From: Anarhynchus alexandrinus
Taxonomy: Eukaryota > Chordata > Aves > Charadriiformes > Charadriidae
NCBI GenBank assembly: GCA_008711295.1
Contig: VUYV01000217.1
Span: 70,457 to 134,456, forward strand
DNA length: 64,000 nucleotides
Direction of reading: 5' to 3'
In this document: positions 1-10,287 of the stretch, one piece after another
Layout: each line of letters starts with the position of its first letter
How positions within the stretch are numbered: position 1 is the first letter of the stretch
Notes under the pieces: generated by a model
The model's input: only the letters and a program-made list of their open reading frames with translations
Database searches by the model: none
What the model was told of the DNA's origin: nothing
Made by a program: the position numbers and the translations under genes

Positions 1-1738
1 GGATGTTTTCATGTGCATTCCTTTGGGGGTAAAAGTTCATCACCCAGTCCGATGCCTCTGGGGTTATATTTTTTAATCCAAATCATTTCAGTGATCTGAA
101 TCACAGAAAAGTCCACACAGCAGCGATATCATTACAACTATACGATGATGAATTGTCATGCTGGGCAGGAATAATTAGGTAAAGAAGATAGACTGTGAAT
201 GGAAAGCTCTTAATGAATTTAGTTGTCAGGGAAAAAATGTATGTGGAACTGCTTTGAGTCTACAAGTTAAACCCAAGTGGAGTAGATTTAGGTGTCTTTC
301 ATTTGCTTACGAGGAGATTTCTACTATGCCATTAATCTTCCCTCCAAGGGAATAACGAATCTTCTTTGCGTAATTGCTGTATAAAGCCTTTGATATTTTA
401 ATTTCAAACTTGGCTATCTGGAATTCATAGTGTTTTCAATACTGAATCCTGGGTGAATTCAGTATGTCCAGGACATAGGTTAAAAGCACCTTCTTCAGCT
501 TTGTGGCTGTAACAGTCTGTGGATTAAGTTTCTCTCTTTCTAGTTTGGAGAGAGTATAAAATGACCTTGTGTCTACCTCCCATCACCTCTTGCTGCAGCA
601 GAACTAGGTGTCAGCTAGAAAAGGCACATATCTAGAGTGAATTCTGCTCCATGAATCACAGAACAAGTGAAAAAAATAGGCTGTTACAGAAATGCAGCTG
701 TCTGAGCTGTGGTAGAAACATAGCTCTCCTCTAGAAGACTGATAATCCCAATCTTGTCTTAGACTAGCTGTGTGCTTACGATAGCACAGAGCTGCTGACT
801 GTAAGCCATCCTTATAGAATCATAGAATCATAAAATGGTTTGGGTTGGAAGGGACCTTTAAAGGTCATCTAGTCCAACCCCCCTGCAATGAGCAGGGATA
901 TCTTCAACCAGATCAGGTTGCTCAGAGCCCTGTCCAACCTGACCTTGTATGTTTCCAGGGATGGGGCACCTGCCACCTCTCTGGGCAACCTGTTCCACTG
1001 TTTCACCACCCTCACCGTAAAAAATTTCCTCTTTATATCTAATCTGAATCTAACCTCGATAAGTCTCCATCTCTGAGGTAGAGGTGGTCCGATTCAAGAG
1101 CTCTTCCATGAAGGAAGCCGGAACTAAAGTGCGTGGCTCCTTTCTTTCTCAATTTTCCTTACTCGTCATTGCTATTTTATGCTCCTGACCCCCTTCAAAG
1201 GAAAAGGCAGGGGAGAACATCATCTGCTTCCAGCATAGTTTATTTTATATTTGTGACCAGGACATGTTCTGTTTTCCTGCTTGTTTTGCGTATTTTGTTC
1301 TTATCTTGCAGATTTCATTAGTTGCACATGTTTCTCTGTACCCCGTTTGTGCAACTAGGCCAGAAGCCTCCGCTTGTCCTTCTGTGGACACTTACGGTTG
1401 TCATGTGTAGGCCTGGATGCCTTACAAAATGCTTGAACATTGTCGCTGGTTATTAACAGTTTTATAATGTTGCAAAATACTTAAATACCGTGGTCAGCTG
1501 TGGTGTTTAGCGTAGGTAGGTCGGGATTTAACAGAGGTAAATATTAATTATATACTGCTTAGTATGCTTGTAGTTTAGGGGTCTTTGTGTTGGTCACACC
1601 AGCTGGGGAAGGAAAAAGCTTTGTCGTCTCTGTTGCGAGCTCCTTAAAGCTGCCACAGAAGAAAGAACATGAGAGGCTGAGGCTTCAGCCCATGGGCTAA
1701 CTTCTCTACGGCTAACAGCATATTCCTCTTCTTTGCAG
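1..1738. other. IL1RL1 intronic DNA upstream of the transmembrane exon
   Basis: Apart from the CR1 fragment at 814-1082, I see no Ig exon, RNA gene or other recognisable element. The stretch is read as the intron before the transmembrane exon. The first part could in principle contain an unrecognised upstream exon or the 3' end used by a soluble ST2 form, but nothing supports this. Confidence 0.5.
814..1082 (-). repeat. CR1 LINE, 3' end fragment
   Basis: On the + strand it opens with the inverted CR1 tail (tagaatcatagaatca), followed by GGTTTGGGTTGGAAGGGACC and the conserved block on attached names (TCTAGTCCAACC, CCTGCAATGAGCAGGG). It therefore lies on the minus strand. It is 5' truncated, as is usual for CR1. 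It is close in sequence to the copy at 24216-24775. Confidence 0.9.
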
Positions 1739-1882
1739 TGGATCTTCCTGACATCCTCTTGATGGCAGGATCTCTGGTTCTGCTCATTGCAATAGCAGTC
1801 TCTGTTATACTTTATCAGTCCTTCCGAGTTGATATCGTCCTACTGTATCGGGAGATATTTCAGCCCTACTCCGTCAAGGATG
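1739..1882 (+). CDS. IL1RL1: IL1RL1 transmembrane exon
   Basis: The acceptor is ...tctttgcag before 1739 and the donor is GTGAGT at 1883. The 144-nt exon is phase 1 at both ends. It encodes a short linker, a hydrophobic helix of about 21 residues (DILLMAGSLVLLIAIAVSVI region) and the juxtamembrane RVDIVLLYREIF motif shared by the IL-1R family. It ends in the first base of the Asp codon that opens TIR box 1. Confidence 0.92.
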
Positions 1883-4800
1883 GTGAGTAAGAATTGAGAA
1901 AGTAAGTTTTAAAAAAGGAAAAAGGCAAATCTTATGGAAATGAATGTGTTTGGTAGTTGCATACTAATTCATATGACACCTGTGCCTGATCCTTCGCTTT
2001 CTCATGCCTTCCAAAATCTTTTAGATAAGGGGGGGACGACACGTAGCTCTGGTAGGCCTTTACATTCCCTTGTTTCCTGGGTTCTGTAGTGATGTATTAC
2101 ATAAAAGAGGGATTCAGTCATGGTTTCATATTTTTTAAAACAAAAATATTTGCCATGAAACATTGAGTGACAGTGAAAATACGATTTACATTGATATTAA
2201 CTGTACTTGTTATGTGCTCTCTAAAGCAAAGGAACCAGCCTGCTGGCTAGTGTGTTCACAGGCATGTGTTAGAGCAATACAGTTCTTATCAGCCAAAGGG
2301 AAAGGTACCAATATTGTGGAAGATACTTTTGCGGGGAATACATCCAATCCAGCTTTAGGGCTGGATTTCAGCTCAAGATTAAGACATCTAAATTTTGCCG
2401 CATGCAATGGAGGTGAACACATGCAAGTTCCCATCATAGACATGGAACTTAGAGACCTGGGTCTGGGTTCGGTTGTCGAACTGTACGCAGCTAGTGCCGC
2501 TTGAGCTCCCTTAGGACTTAAGAGAGACCCGAATCCCTCTGCAGTGGCAGCGGAAGGGCAGGCAGTGCCTAATGACACTATATGGTATATGTTTTTAGGT
2601 GACCAAATCCAGCTCCTCATCAACAAAACCAACTCAGTTAACCAGGCACTGGGACCTTGCATCAGTGGTCTAAACATGGCCATCCAGAGTCATTTGGCAT
2701 GGCCAAAAAAATGAACACATAACACAGATCTATCAGACGTTGCAGACTTCTCGAGCAGGGGCTGGAGATCAGGCAGAGTACCATAGGGAGTCTCAGTTGG
2801 CACTAGATGGGCATGTTTAGGCAACTCAGCTGGGCCCCTGGAATTTACGTGAGAGTAACCTGAGTCACTCTAGAATTCACTAACTTCACTGGCTAATTCT
2901 CCACTGACTGCAGCAGGAGTTTAGACACCTAGCTTTCATGTAGACACCTAAATTTATGTTTTTAAAAACTGAAGCTGACTCCTACCACAGATGTCTGCAT
3001 GGTAGATATCTACAGCTGATCTAGTTACTCATGTTCTCTTTAAAGAGGAAAGAAATAGGCTTTTAAGGGCAGTTTCCATTTAAGTATATTTTATGATGAA
3101 ATGAATCAGATTCTGGAAATAGCTTTGTCTTTTTATTGTAAAGGTGGTCTGGACAAGAACCTCAGACAGCAACAAAAGAAGGGATATGGTCATCTCCATT
3201 GGAAAGAAAGGAATGAAACATTTGGGATTAGAAAACAAATGCTGTAATGGAAAACATATTTGAGAGAAATGAAGAAAAGAGCAAAAGAAATATTTGACTT
3301 TGTACTTGGTTCTGACTGTAAGACTACTTCCTGAGTAAAGGACCTTTTCACTCAGAAGTATGATATGTCATGGGAATGATGAACAATTTCTTCAAGGTGG
3401 AAGAATTTGAGTGGAATGTATTGTCCTAAAAGACAAGGGCTGTTGACAGCCTGTTGTATCACTGCAATAATAAATTATAGGATTAATCTCTATTTTATGC
3501 TAATAGGCATCGATCAATTGAATTCTTATTCTATATACTTTGGGATACAGCCTTCATAATACAAAGGTCAGGTTCTCCAAAGTTACAAACGTAAGGACAC
3601 AACAATTTAACATGGAAAACATATGCACAATCTTTAATTTCCAAACATGCATTCGATGACATACATTATTCAGATTAGCAGGAACTCTACTTAGATCTGT
3701 TTCAAAGACTAATATTTTTATTTCTCTTCTAGCTTTTGCAATAGGCAGCACTAATTCATGTTAACACCTTCCTCTTGTTTGGCCTTACAGATGGGAAGAT
3801 ATATGATGCGTATGTTATCTACCCCAGAAACCACACCAATGAAGCTAATTTTGTGGAATATTTTGTTTACCAAATCATGCCAGATATTCTAGAAAATAAA
3901 TGTGGATATAAACTGTGTATTTATGGGAGAGACATATATCCCGGAGAAGGTAAGTTTCAGATCAGATAATGCACTGAATGACTCGTCAAGCTGGAGTAGA
4001 TTGTGGTTCTCATCCCTTTTAGGGCTATAGGAGGTCCCATACGTTCCTGAGCTGGCTGCTCATCTCCTTGGCAGTTGTGTGTCTGCTCTTTCTGGCAGGG
4101 TGACACGATGGCACCCCGTGCTTGCCAGTGTGCTAAGAAAAGCAAGCTACAGGGCAGGGGCACAGGTTGTTTATTATCTTCTTGGGTCATTCAGCAAATG
4201 TGACCCTAAGTATGACTCTTTTAAACATACACCTGCTTTTTGGGTAGTGTAACTCTGCATAGCCATTATCTTGGCAAAGCCGCAACCAAACTGTGTGCAA
4301 GTAGGTCTACAAGACACGGAAGAGGAGAAAACCACAAACTAAGTTGAGGAACTAACCTTGCTGTTATCACTCAGGGTTTTTCAACCTGTTACGAGGGTGT
4401 TAAAGTCACAGGAAGTTCAGCTTCTGTTCACTGACATGACCTACTTTCATTTCACACAATTCCCAGTGCTAATTCAGGAGACGGTTGGTATTCTTTATTC
4501 CCGCTTCCTTGTCTTCCAGAATGGAATCATGTTAATTAATCTGTGCTGATTTCCGTATGGACCCCTGTACACTCTCTCTTATGATTGCTGTCATCTAGGT
4601 GCTATCTGCTTCCTTTCAGAGCTGACCTGTCTATTCTGTGCTCTGGTTGTTCTATGGACCAGATCTTCTCTCCCTGTCAGTAAGCAGACATGAAGCCAAA
4701 GCTGACACATTTTCTGTTACACATTTCTGAAATCATCTGCATTGGGCCAGGTATCATTCACCTGCCCAGAGCTGGGCTGAGATTTTTGATGTCCTTCTCT

Positions 4801-7800
4801 TTTGGAGAGTTGCAAAAGCGCGGCCTGGCCTTGAGAAAACCCACCACAACAAGAACGTAAAAAAAGGTGTAAGAGTTGCTGAGCCAGACCATTCCAGCAT
4901 GCCAGATCCAGAGCAAGGAACTAACAGTACCTCATGAAACTGTCAATGCCAAAAATTTATGCCACCTGTTCAAGCGATTAGAGACAGGGCAATATTTTGC
5001 TGCTCTCAAACTGTGGTTTTGGATGGCAATCCTGAAGAAAACTGAGCATGACATGCAACTGAGCTGAAAACTGTGGGACTAACAGAGGTTCTAATAAGTT
5101 GGCTGAAAACAAAGATATTTTCACTGTACAAAGGCATGAATGGATGCCTGTAACCCAGGAGTCACAGACAGAAGACTCACCAAGCCAGCCTTGGACAGTG
5201 AATAACTTTTGTTTGACTTGTTCGGTCTGATTTAATCAAAACTCTAAAAATGTCCTGAGCATTGACCATTGTCCTTCCTTTTCTCTTCTTGCCTACTTTC
5301 CCAGCCTTCTGCTTTTCTCTTCCTTGTCCACTTTCATGCTCCCAAATGCTTCCACCTGGGTGGAAAAGCTATTCAGAATCTGCCTGCCACTGGGAGCACT
5401 TAAAAATTCTCTGCTTCCAGGCAGATGGACTTTACCCATATGGTCCGCACTCTTGTTTATCTTCTGATCTTGAGCCTTTCATTAGCAGGTTTCCAAATCC
5501 AAAACCTTACAATTAAAATAGGCTAAGCAGATTAAAACAGGAAATGCCACTTCAAATTACTGCAATCCTTCCTGAACACGTATCATAGCATTTGATGAAT
5601 CATATTTTTCACTGTAAAGCTCCATGTATTTCCAGAAAACAAGAGAAGTGCAGTGAGGATATACAATGGAATTATTATTTCAAGACATGCTCATGACTCT
5701 CAGTTCCAAAGCAAAGATCTGTTACTTGAAACTTGTGTTCTTCCAGTAAAAAGGAAAGTTAAACAGAATGATTCAAGTGATAAACAGCACGGCAACTAAC
5801 CAAACACTGCTGGACCTGCTGGATCTGTAATACACAAAACCATGACCAAATGACAGAGGAATGATTACACTTCACTGGAGCAACATTCTATGTAGCCAAG
5901 TGTCTTATCTTCAGCAGTGGTCATGGGCAAAGGATGGAAAAGATTTTAAGAACAGGGCAACCTTATATTATACTTCCACTAATGTACTCTCCCAGCAACA
6001 TGTGGACTTCAGATGCTCAAATTTTTGTGTATAATAGCTGCTGATGGATTTTTCTTTCACAATATTTTCTGTCAATTTCTGAACCCATATAAACTTCTGA
6101 CATTCATGAAGCAGGTTGCTATGAATCCCTCGATTAAAGTATTTGCAGCATGCAGCCCCACCTTTCCTCTTGCACCAAGTATGGCATCAGAAATCCAAAT
6201 AGAGAAGTGGGTACCTCCCCAGGTCAGTGGTCTGTCATTCTTGGGTACAATGGACCTCACCTCAAAATGGAGAAAGATTTTTTTTTAAAGTGTTGTTATT
6301 ATGGGAACTAAACATATGACATAAGTAGCCACTTACCTTATTTTTTCTCATGTTCCAAAAGATCTATTCTCCTAACATCAGGAATATTTAATGAAAAAGA
6401 AGAATATGAAAGGAGTTTGAATTGGGGAACATCACAGAAAGACAAACTATTTTCATGGAATACTCTCAGAGCCAAGACATAGGACAGAAAATTCATTGAA
6501 AGGGTTCCTGACACAGGAGCTGAAAAAGCTGGGGCTCTCTGAGATTGAGAAGACCCTTGTGATGGGCTGGCAGCCCCCAGCAAAGGAAAAGAGGATGCAT
6601 ACGCAGTGGGCTGATGGCATCTGCAAATCAGTGGCTTTGTTAAATAATTGTTACATTAAATTTCCTTAGCTGGGCTCCCACCTCCTTTCTTTTGGCCCAG
6701 CATCACATGTTCCCACCAAAACAGCTGCAGCTTTCATTCTACAGACCACAGGAAACTCTTCTCACTGGGATGAGTGTTTCACTGGAGAGGCATTCATCTG
6801 CAGTCTTCCTGCCGTAGATGTCACAATCAGGTCACCGAGAAAAGCAGCTCCTGGGGGCTTAATGTGGGCCTTTCCAAGCTGGCGCAGAAATTTCTCCCAC
6901 AGCGCGCTGGCTCTTGAGTTCCCCGGGTTCAGCACCTCCAACATCACAGTCCCCGTTGTGGCTGATCAGCTCTCCCTAATAGGACAGTGGGAAAGGAAAA
7001 CACCTTGAGTCACGCTGACAAACAAATGCCCTGCAAATCCAGATGCACCCCTGCATGGTGGATGCCAACCCTATGCACAGTTTAGCGTATAAATTAGCAT
7101 GCTATTGCTCAGGAGAATTAATACTCCCTCTGACAGTAAGTGAGCCTCTTAGAAGCAAGACATCCCAAAGTCTGCAAACGACTCAAACCAGGACAGTATT
7201 GCCGGATCAGTCTGTAAAGCACTAAACTTGATAGAAAACAATTAATTACACGGAGACTATTGACCAGGCACAAATTTGATGTAATCCAGATCTACAGCAA
7301 CTTGACCCTAGGTTGTTGGATTCAAAATTCCTAACCGTTCTTAAAAGCAGTGAAAGTATTAATGTTTCAACCAAAGAAAACATCTGAAAGGAAAGCTTTA
7401 TTTTTGTTGTTTGTTGTTTTTTTTTGTTCTTTTTTTTTGTTGTTGTTGTTATTTCATTTTGTTTGATGTCCACCCCCTTTGGGTTTTGGGTTTTTTTAAA
7501 GCTTTTTTTCTGATGAATAAACTGTATGCGACTGAAGTGAGACATAAATTATTTCTGGTTAAGAAGCAATGAAAATGATGTGCCTAAAAAATTCATAAAA
7601 GAAATTTCAGGGTCTCATCATTTTCTTGTACATTCCTAGATGCAGCCAGTGCAATTGAGAAGAGGATGCAGAAGAGCAGACGGCTGATCATCCTTCTAAC
7701 CCACCAGCTGATTAATTGTAAAGAACCTGCGTATGATCAACACATTGCTTTATACAATGCCCTCATTCAAAACGATACAAAGGTGATCCTGCTGGAAATG

Positions 7801-7986
7801 GAGACAATTGGGACTTACGAGAAGCTTCAGGAATCCCTTAGGTTTATTATTAAGCAGCAAGGTACCATCAAGTGGAGAGAGCAGCACACTGTGCACCCAC
7901 AGTCCTCCAATTCTAAGTTCTGGAAGCAGGTGAGGTACCACATGCCACTGACACCCAAGTCCTCCTACTCAGCTAATGCCGGGTGA
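1739..7986 (+). CDS. IL1RL1: Interleukin-1 receptor-like 1 (ST2), 3' part: transmembrane and TIR domain
   Basis: Three exons are visible: 1739-1882, 3791-3949 and 7640-7986 (stop TGA 7984-7986). They join in phase 1 at GT-AG sites and give 215 residues plus a split first codon. The product is a type I membrane receptor of the IL-1R family; in mammals ST2 binds IL-33 with IL1RAP and signals through MyD88. The first exon encodes the transmembrane helix and ends in a juxtamembrane VDIVLLYREIF motif. The TIR domain has box 1 (DGKIYDAYVIYPR), box 2 (GYKLCIYGRDIYPGE) and box 3 (SKFWKQVRYHMP). Assignment to ST2 rather than IL1R1 or IL1RL2 rests on remembered mammalian ST2 residues such as YPRN, VLENKCGY-like, ALIQND, KVIL and QGTIKWRE. 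The position directly upstream of IL18R1 agrees. The Ig exons lie before base 1. The tail after box 3 is shorter than in human ST2. The identity is firm; the exact cytoplasmic end is read directly from the stop codon. Confidence 0.93.
3791..3949 (+). CDS. IL1RL1: IL1RL1 TIR exon 1 (boxes 1 and 2)
   Basis: The acceptor is ...ggccttacag and the donor is GTAAGT at 3950. The exon is 159 nt, phase 1 to phase 1. It carries box 1 (DGKIYDAYVIYPRN) and box 2 (LENKCGYKLCIYGRDIYPGE). The RD..PG loop, needed for adaptor contact in TIR domains, is intact. Confidence 0.94.
7398..7461 (+). repeat. T-rich / (TTG)n low-complexity tract
   Basis: The run consists of thymidines broken by TTG triplets, lying about 180 bases upstream of the last IL1RL1 exon acceptor. 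Confidence 0.7.
7640..7986 (+). CDS. IL1RL1: IL1RL1 last coding exon (TIR C-terminal half, box 3, stop)
   Basis: The acceptor is ...cattcctag and the exon enters in phase 1. It encodes KSRRLIILLTHQL, ALIQNDTKVILLEME and box 3 (SKFWKQVRYHMP), then a short tail ending in NAG and stop at 7984-7986. There are no internal stops or frameshifts. Confidence 0.94.
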
Positions 7987-8197
7987 ACAGTGAGTCTAAG
8001 AGGATACTGGTACGCTATCAGGATGAACCACGTGCCTGCAGCTCCTTTTCCTTGCAGTAGGCACATGATTTTACAGTCTGGAAGCCTGGCTGTATTTTTG
8101 AACATTTTTCAGTCCTTCAGTTGAATAACGAGAAGGTAAACTGATGGGGGAAGTCTGGGGAACTAAGGGAAGTTTTCATAGGTGTGGGAGTTCTGTA

Positions 8198-8203
8198 AAT
8201 AAA
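8198..8203 (+). promoter_or_regulatory. Candidate polyadenylation signal of IL1RL1
   Basis: An AATAAA lies about 210 bases after the IL1RL1 stop, giving a short 3' UTR. A second AATAAA at 8589-8594 is a possible distal site. No transcript data are available to choose between them. Confidence 0.5.
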
Positions 8204-8220
8204 TCATTCTAGACTATATG

Positions 8221-9484
8221 CAGAATATTGCATGTCACAGGGAACAAAATATACCTATACTCTTTCTATATATACTTGTACATATAACCGAAAGTTTTGA
8301 TTCTGAATAGCTGAATGTTCCGCCGGTTTGCTTTGCCTTTCTAATGCAGTTGGTCAAAGATAAATGCCTTCTGTTTTATTTAACTAGAAAGCATAATATG
8401 TATTATTCAACTAGAAAGCATAGTGTTGTGCTTTTGTGCATTTTTTTCCACCACTTAATTCCTTTTTGATTCAACAGTAATACTCATACTATGAAATTTT
8501 ATTCTTCCTTAGCAGGGATGCCTCAGTGAAGGCTCTTTTGAGGCTGATGTGAATACAGCATTTTTTTTTTAAATTCAGTGTTAAGGGAAATAAATACACA
8601 CTGATACATATTTATATGCATTTTTAATAATATAAATGCATTAAAATTAATCTCACACAAAGGGGAAATTTAAGTATTTCAAGTACAACAGACCATGCGG
8701 TTGCTATTGTTATTATCTCCAGATAGAAATAACATTTTAAAATTTAAGTTGTTTTCTTTTTTCTTGTACGCTGATAGCATTCCTTTAAGCTACTGAAAAA
8801 AAGAGTTACTGCATTTTTATACCAGCCAGTATCCACCTTTATTCCTTCTGCTTTGACCTTTTGCCTAGTTATACTTTCTTCTGATAGGGAATACCTTGAG
8901 ATGCAAAGGTCAGAGCCAAATTTCCTCTTAGTTCAGGGATATATGAACAAAATGTTTTCTAGCACAGATAGCTTTGCAAACTTTAATCTTTTTAGCTTCT
9001 TAAAACCATGAATTTTCTTACTGTTGGGAAGGCTTGGTTTTGAGCTTCAGGCTTGCTACAGAGATGGACTTAAGAAGTGAAAATTAGATGCAGAATATCT
9101 AATGTTACCAAGTCCAGGCTTATAGACCAGGCAAGTAATTTCCTTTTACTGTAAGTTTTTATTGATGTGGATCTTCAGACTTATGGATGGCTATTCGGAG
9201 TGGGGAAAATGTGTATGCAATATATGTATAGATTTTTTTTCAATATTATATTAAAAGTTCTATGGGAAACTAAACTGCTTTTCAGTGATGAGTTATATTT
9301 TCAAGCGTTCCTGCACTCATCGCTCACTATAAAACGTCGAATGGTGCATTGTATTATTGCCTCATTAGAGTGTGTGCAGTGTTGACTCCTGTTCCAAAAG
9401 TTCCCTCTAGATAAACCTCACAGTCTCTATGGAAGCTCCACAAAATAGATTCATGCCAATGTAAGACAGACTTGCTTTATTCCT
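8221..9484. other. Intergenic DNA downstream of IL1RL1
   Basis: This is AT-rich single-copy-looking sequence between the IL1RL1 3' UTR and the solo LTR. It contains a second AATAAA at 8589-8594 and no gene or repeat that I recognise. Confidence 0.5.
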
Positions 9485-10216
9485 TGTTGTGGTTTGGGCC
9501 GGACTGGCCACTGAGGTGAAGGACAGATGCTCTCCCCCACCTCTCTCTCCAAGGAGAGGGGGGAGAGAGAGAAAAAGGCTTATGAGTTTAGAAGAAACTA
9601 AACTACTTTAATGAAATATTCATAATAAAATAATAAAAATGAAATAATGAAATATATACAAAACTGTATCAAGCTCCCAGGATGACAATCATGTCACCAG
9701 CTGGCACTGGGGAAGTCCCAGACCGGACTCAGTGACGGATGGGAACTGGATTACGTATCTGGATTCCTGAATGCAGGGATCGGGATCAAAGGCAGACGAA
9801 GAGACAGAGTCCTCCTCGGATGTTGGCCATTGAAGGAAGAGGGCTGACCCTTTGATCCCTCAGCTTTTATACTGAGCATGAGGCAGACGGGATGGAATAC
9901 TCTGTTGGTCAGTTTTGGGTCACCTGTCCTGTCCGCTCCTCCCCACAGATGGGACCCCTCTACGCTTTTCTGTTTCCAACCCTCCAACGGGGCAAATACC
10001 AAAGTTAGCTGCCTTGGGTGTTACAGCAATAAGGATAAGCAGGAGCCTCTCTGCATCCCATTCCTTGGCATAAATTATAAACAATCAGGTCTTATCACTC
10101 TGAGAACAAACAGTTTCTGGACAATATGCTTTTAATTTCAGTAGTTAGAAGAGGCCCAGCTAAAAAGTAAAGTTATTGAACAGAAAATTGATTCTGTTTT
10201 ACCTCAAACCAAGGCA
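9485..10216 (-). mobile_element. Solo LTR of an avian ERVL-like endogenous retrovirus
   Basis: The element is 732 bp, bounded by TG...CA and flanked by identical 5-bp direct repeats TTCCT (9480-9484 and 10217-10221), the size typical of ERVL-type insertion. Read on the minus strand it has a TATA box (CAGTATAAAAGC) and, further 3', an ATTAAA polyadenylation-like signal, giving U3-R-U5 order. No internal gag/pol/env sequence adjoins it, so it is a solo LTR. A related partial copy lies at 33114-33557. The family name would need RepeatMasker. Confidence 0.85.
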
Positions 10217-10241
10217 TTCCTACAATAGTCGCAGGAAGAAT

Positions 10242-10287
10242 GCTAATACTAATACTAATACTAGTATTAGTACTAGCACTAATAGTA
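10242..10287. repeat. (CTAATA)n hexamer microsatellite with palindromic centre
   Basis: Tandem CTAATA units switch orientation at a perfect 16-bp palindrome, CTAATACTAGTATTAG (10255-10270), and continue as TATTAG-like units. It starts about 25 bases after the LTR. Confidence 0.75.

Larger units (their letters stand above)
1883..7639. other. IL1RL1 introns around the first TIR exon
   Basis: Two introns (1883-3790 and 3950-7639) contain no CR1 or LTR that I can recognise. A T-rich, TTG-repeat low-complexity stretch occurs at about 7398-7461. Long non-coding reading frames occur near 2160-2680 on both strands but show no known family. Otherwise I see nothing. Confidence 0.5.

Noticed and set aside
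92..178. A possible extra IL1RL1 exon flanked by TTTCAG and AG|GTAAAG
   Set aside because: Its open frame would leave in phase 2, but the transmembrane exon at 1739 needs phase 1. The residues do not resemble the end of an IL-1R family Ig domain.
2163..2683. Overlapping frames of 113 codons (+) and 157 codons (-) in the IL1RL1 intron
   Set aside because: No recognisable family, signal peptide or splice context. They lie inside an intron and are mutual shadows.
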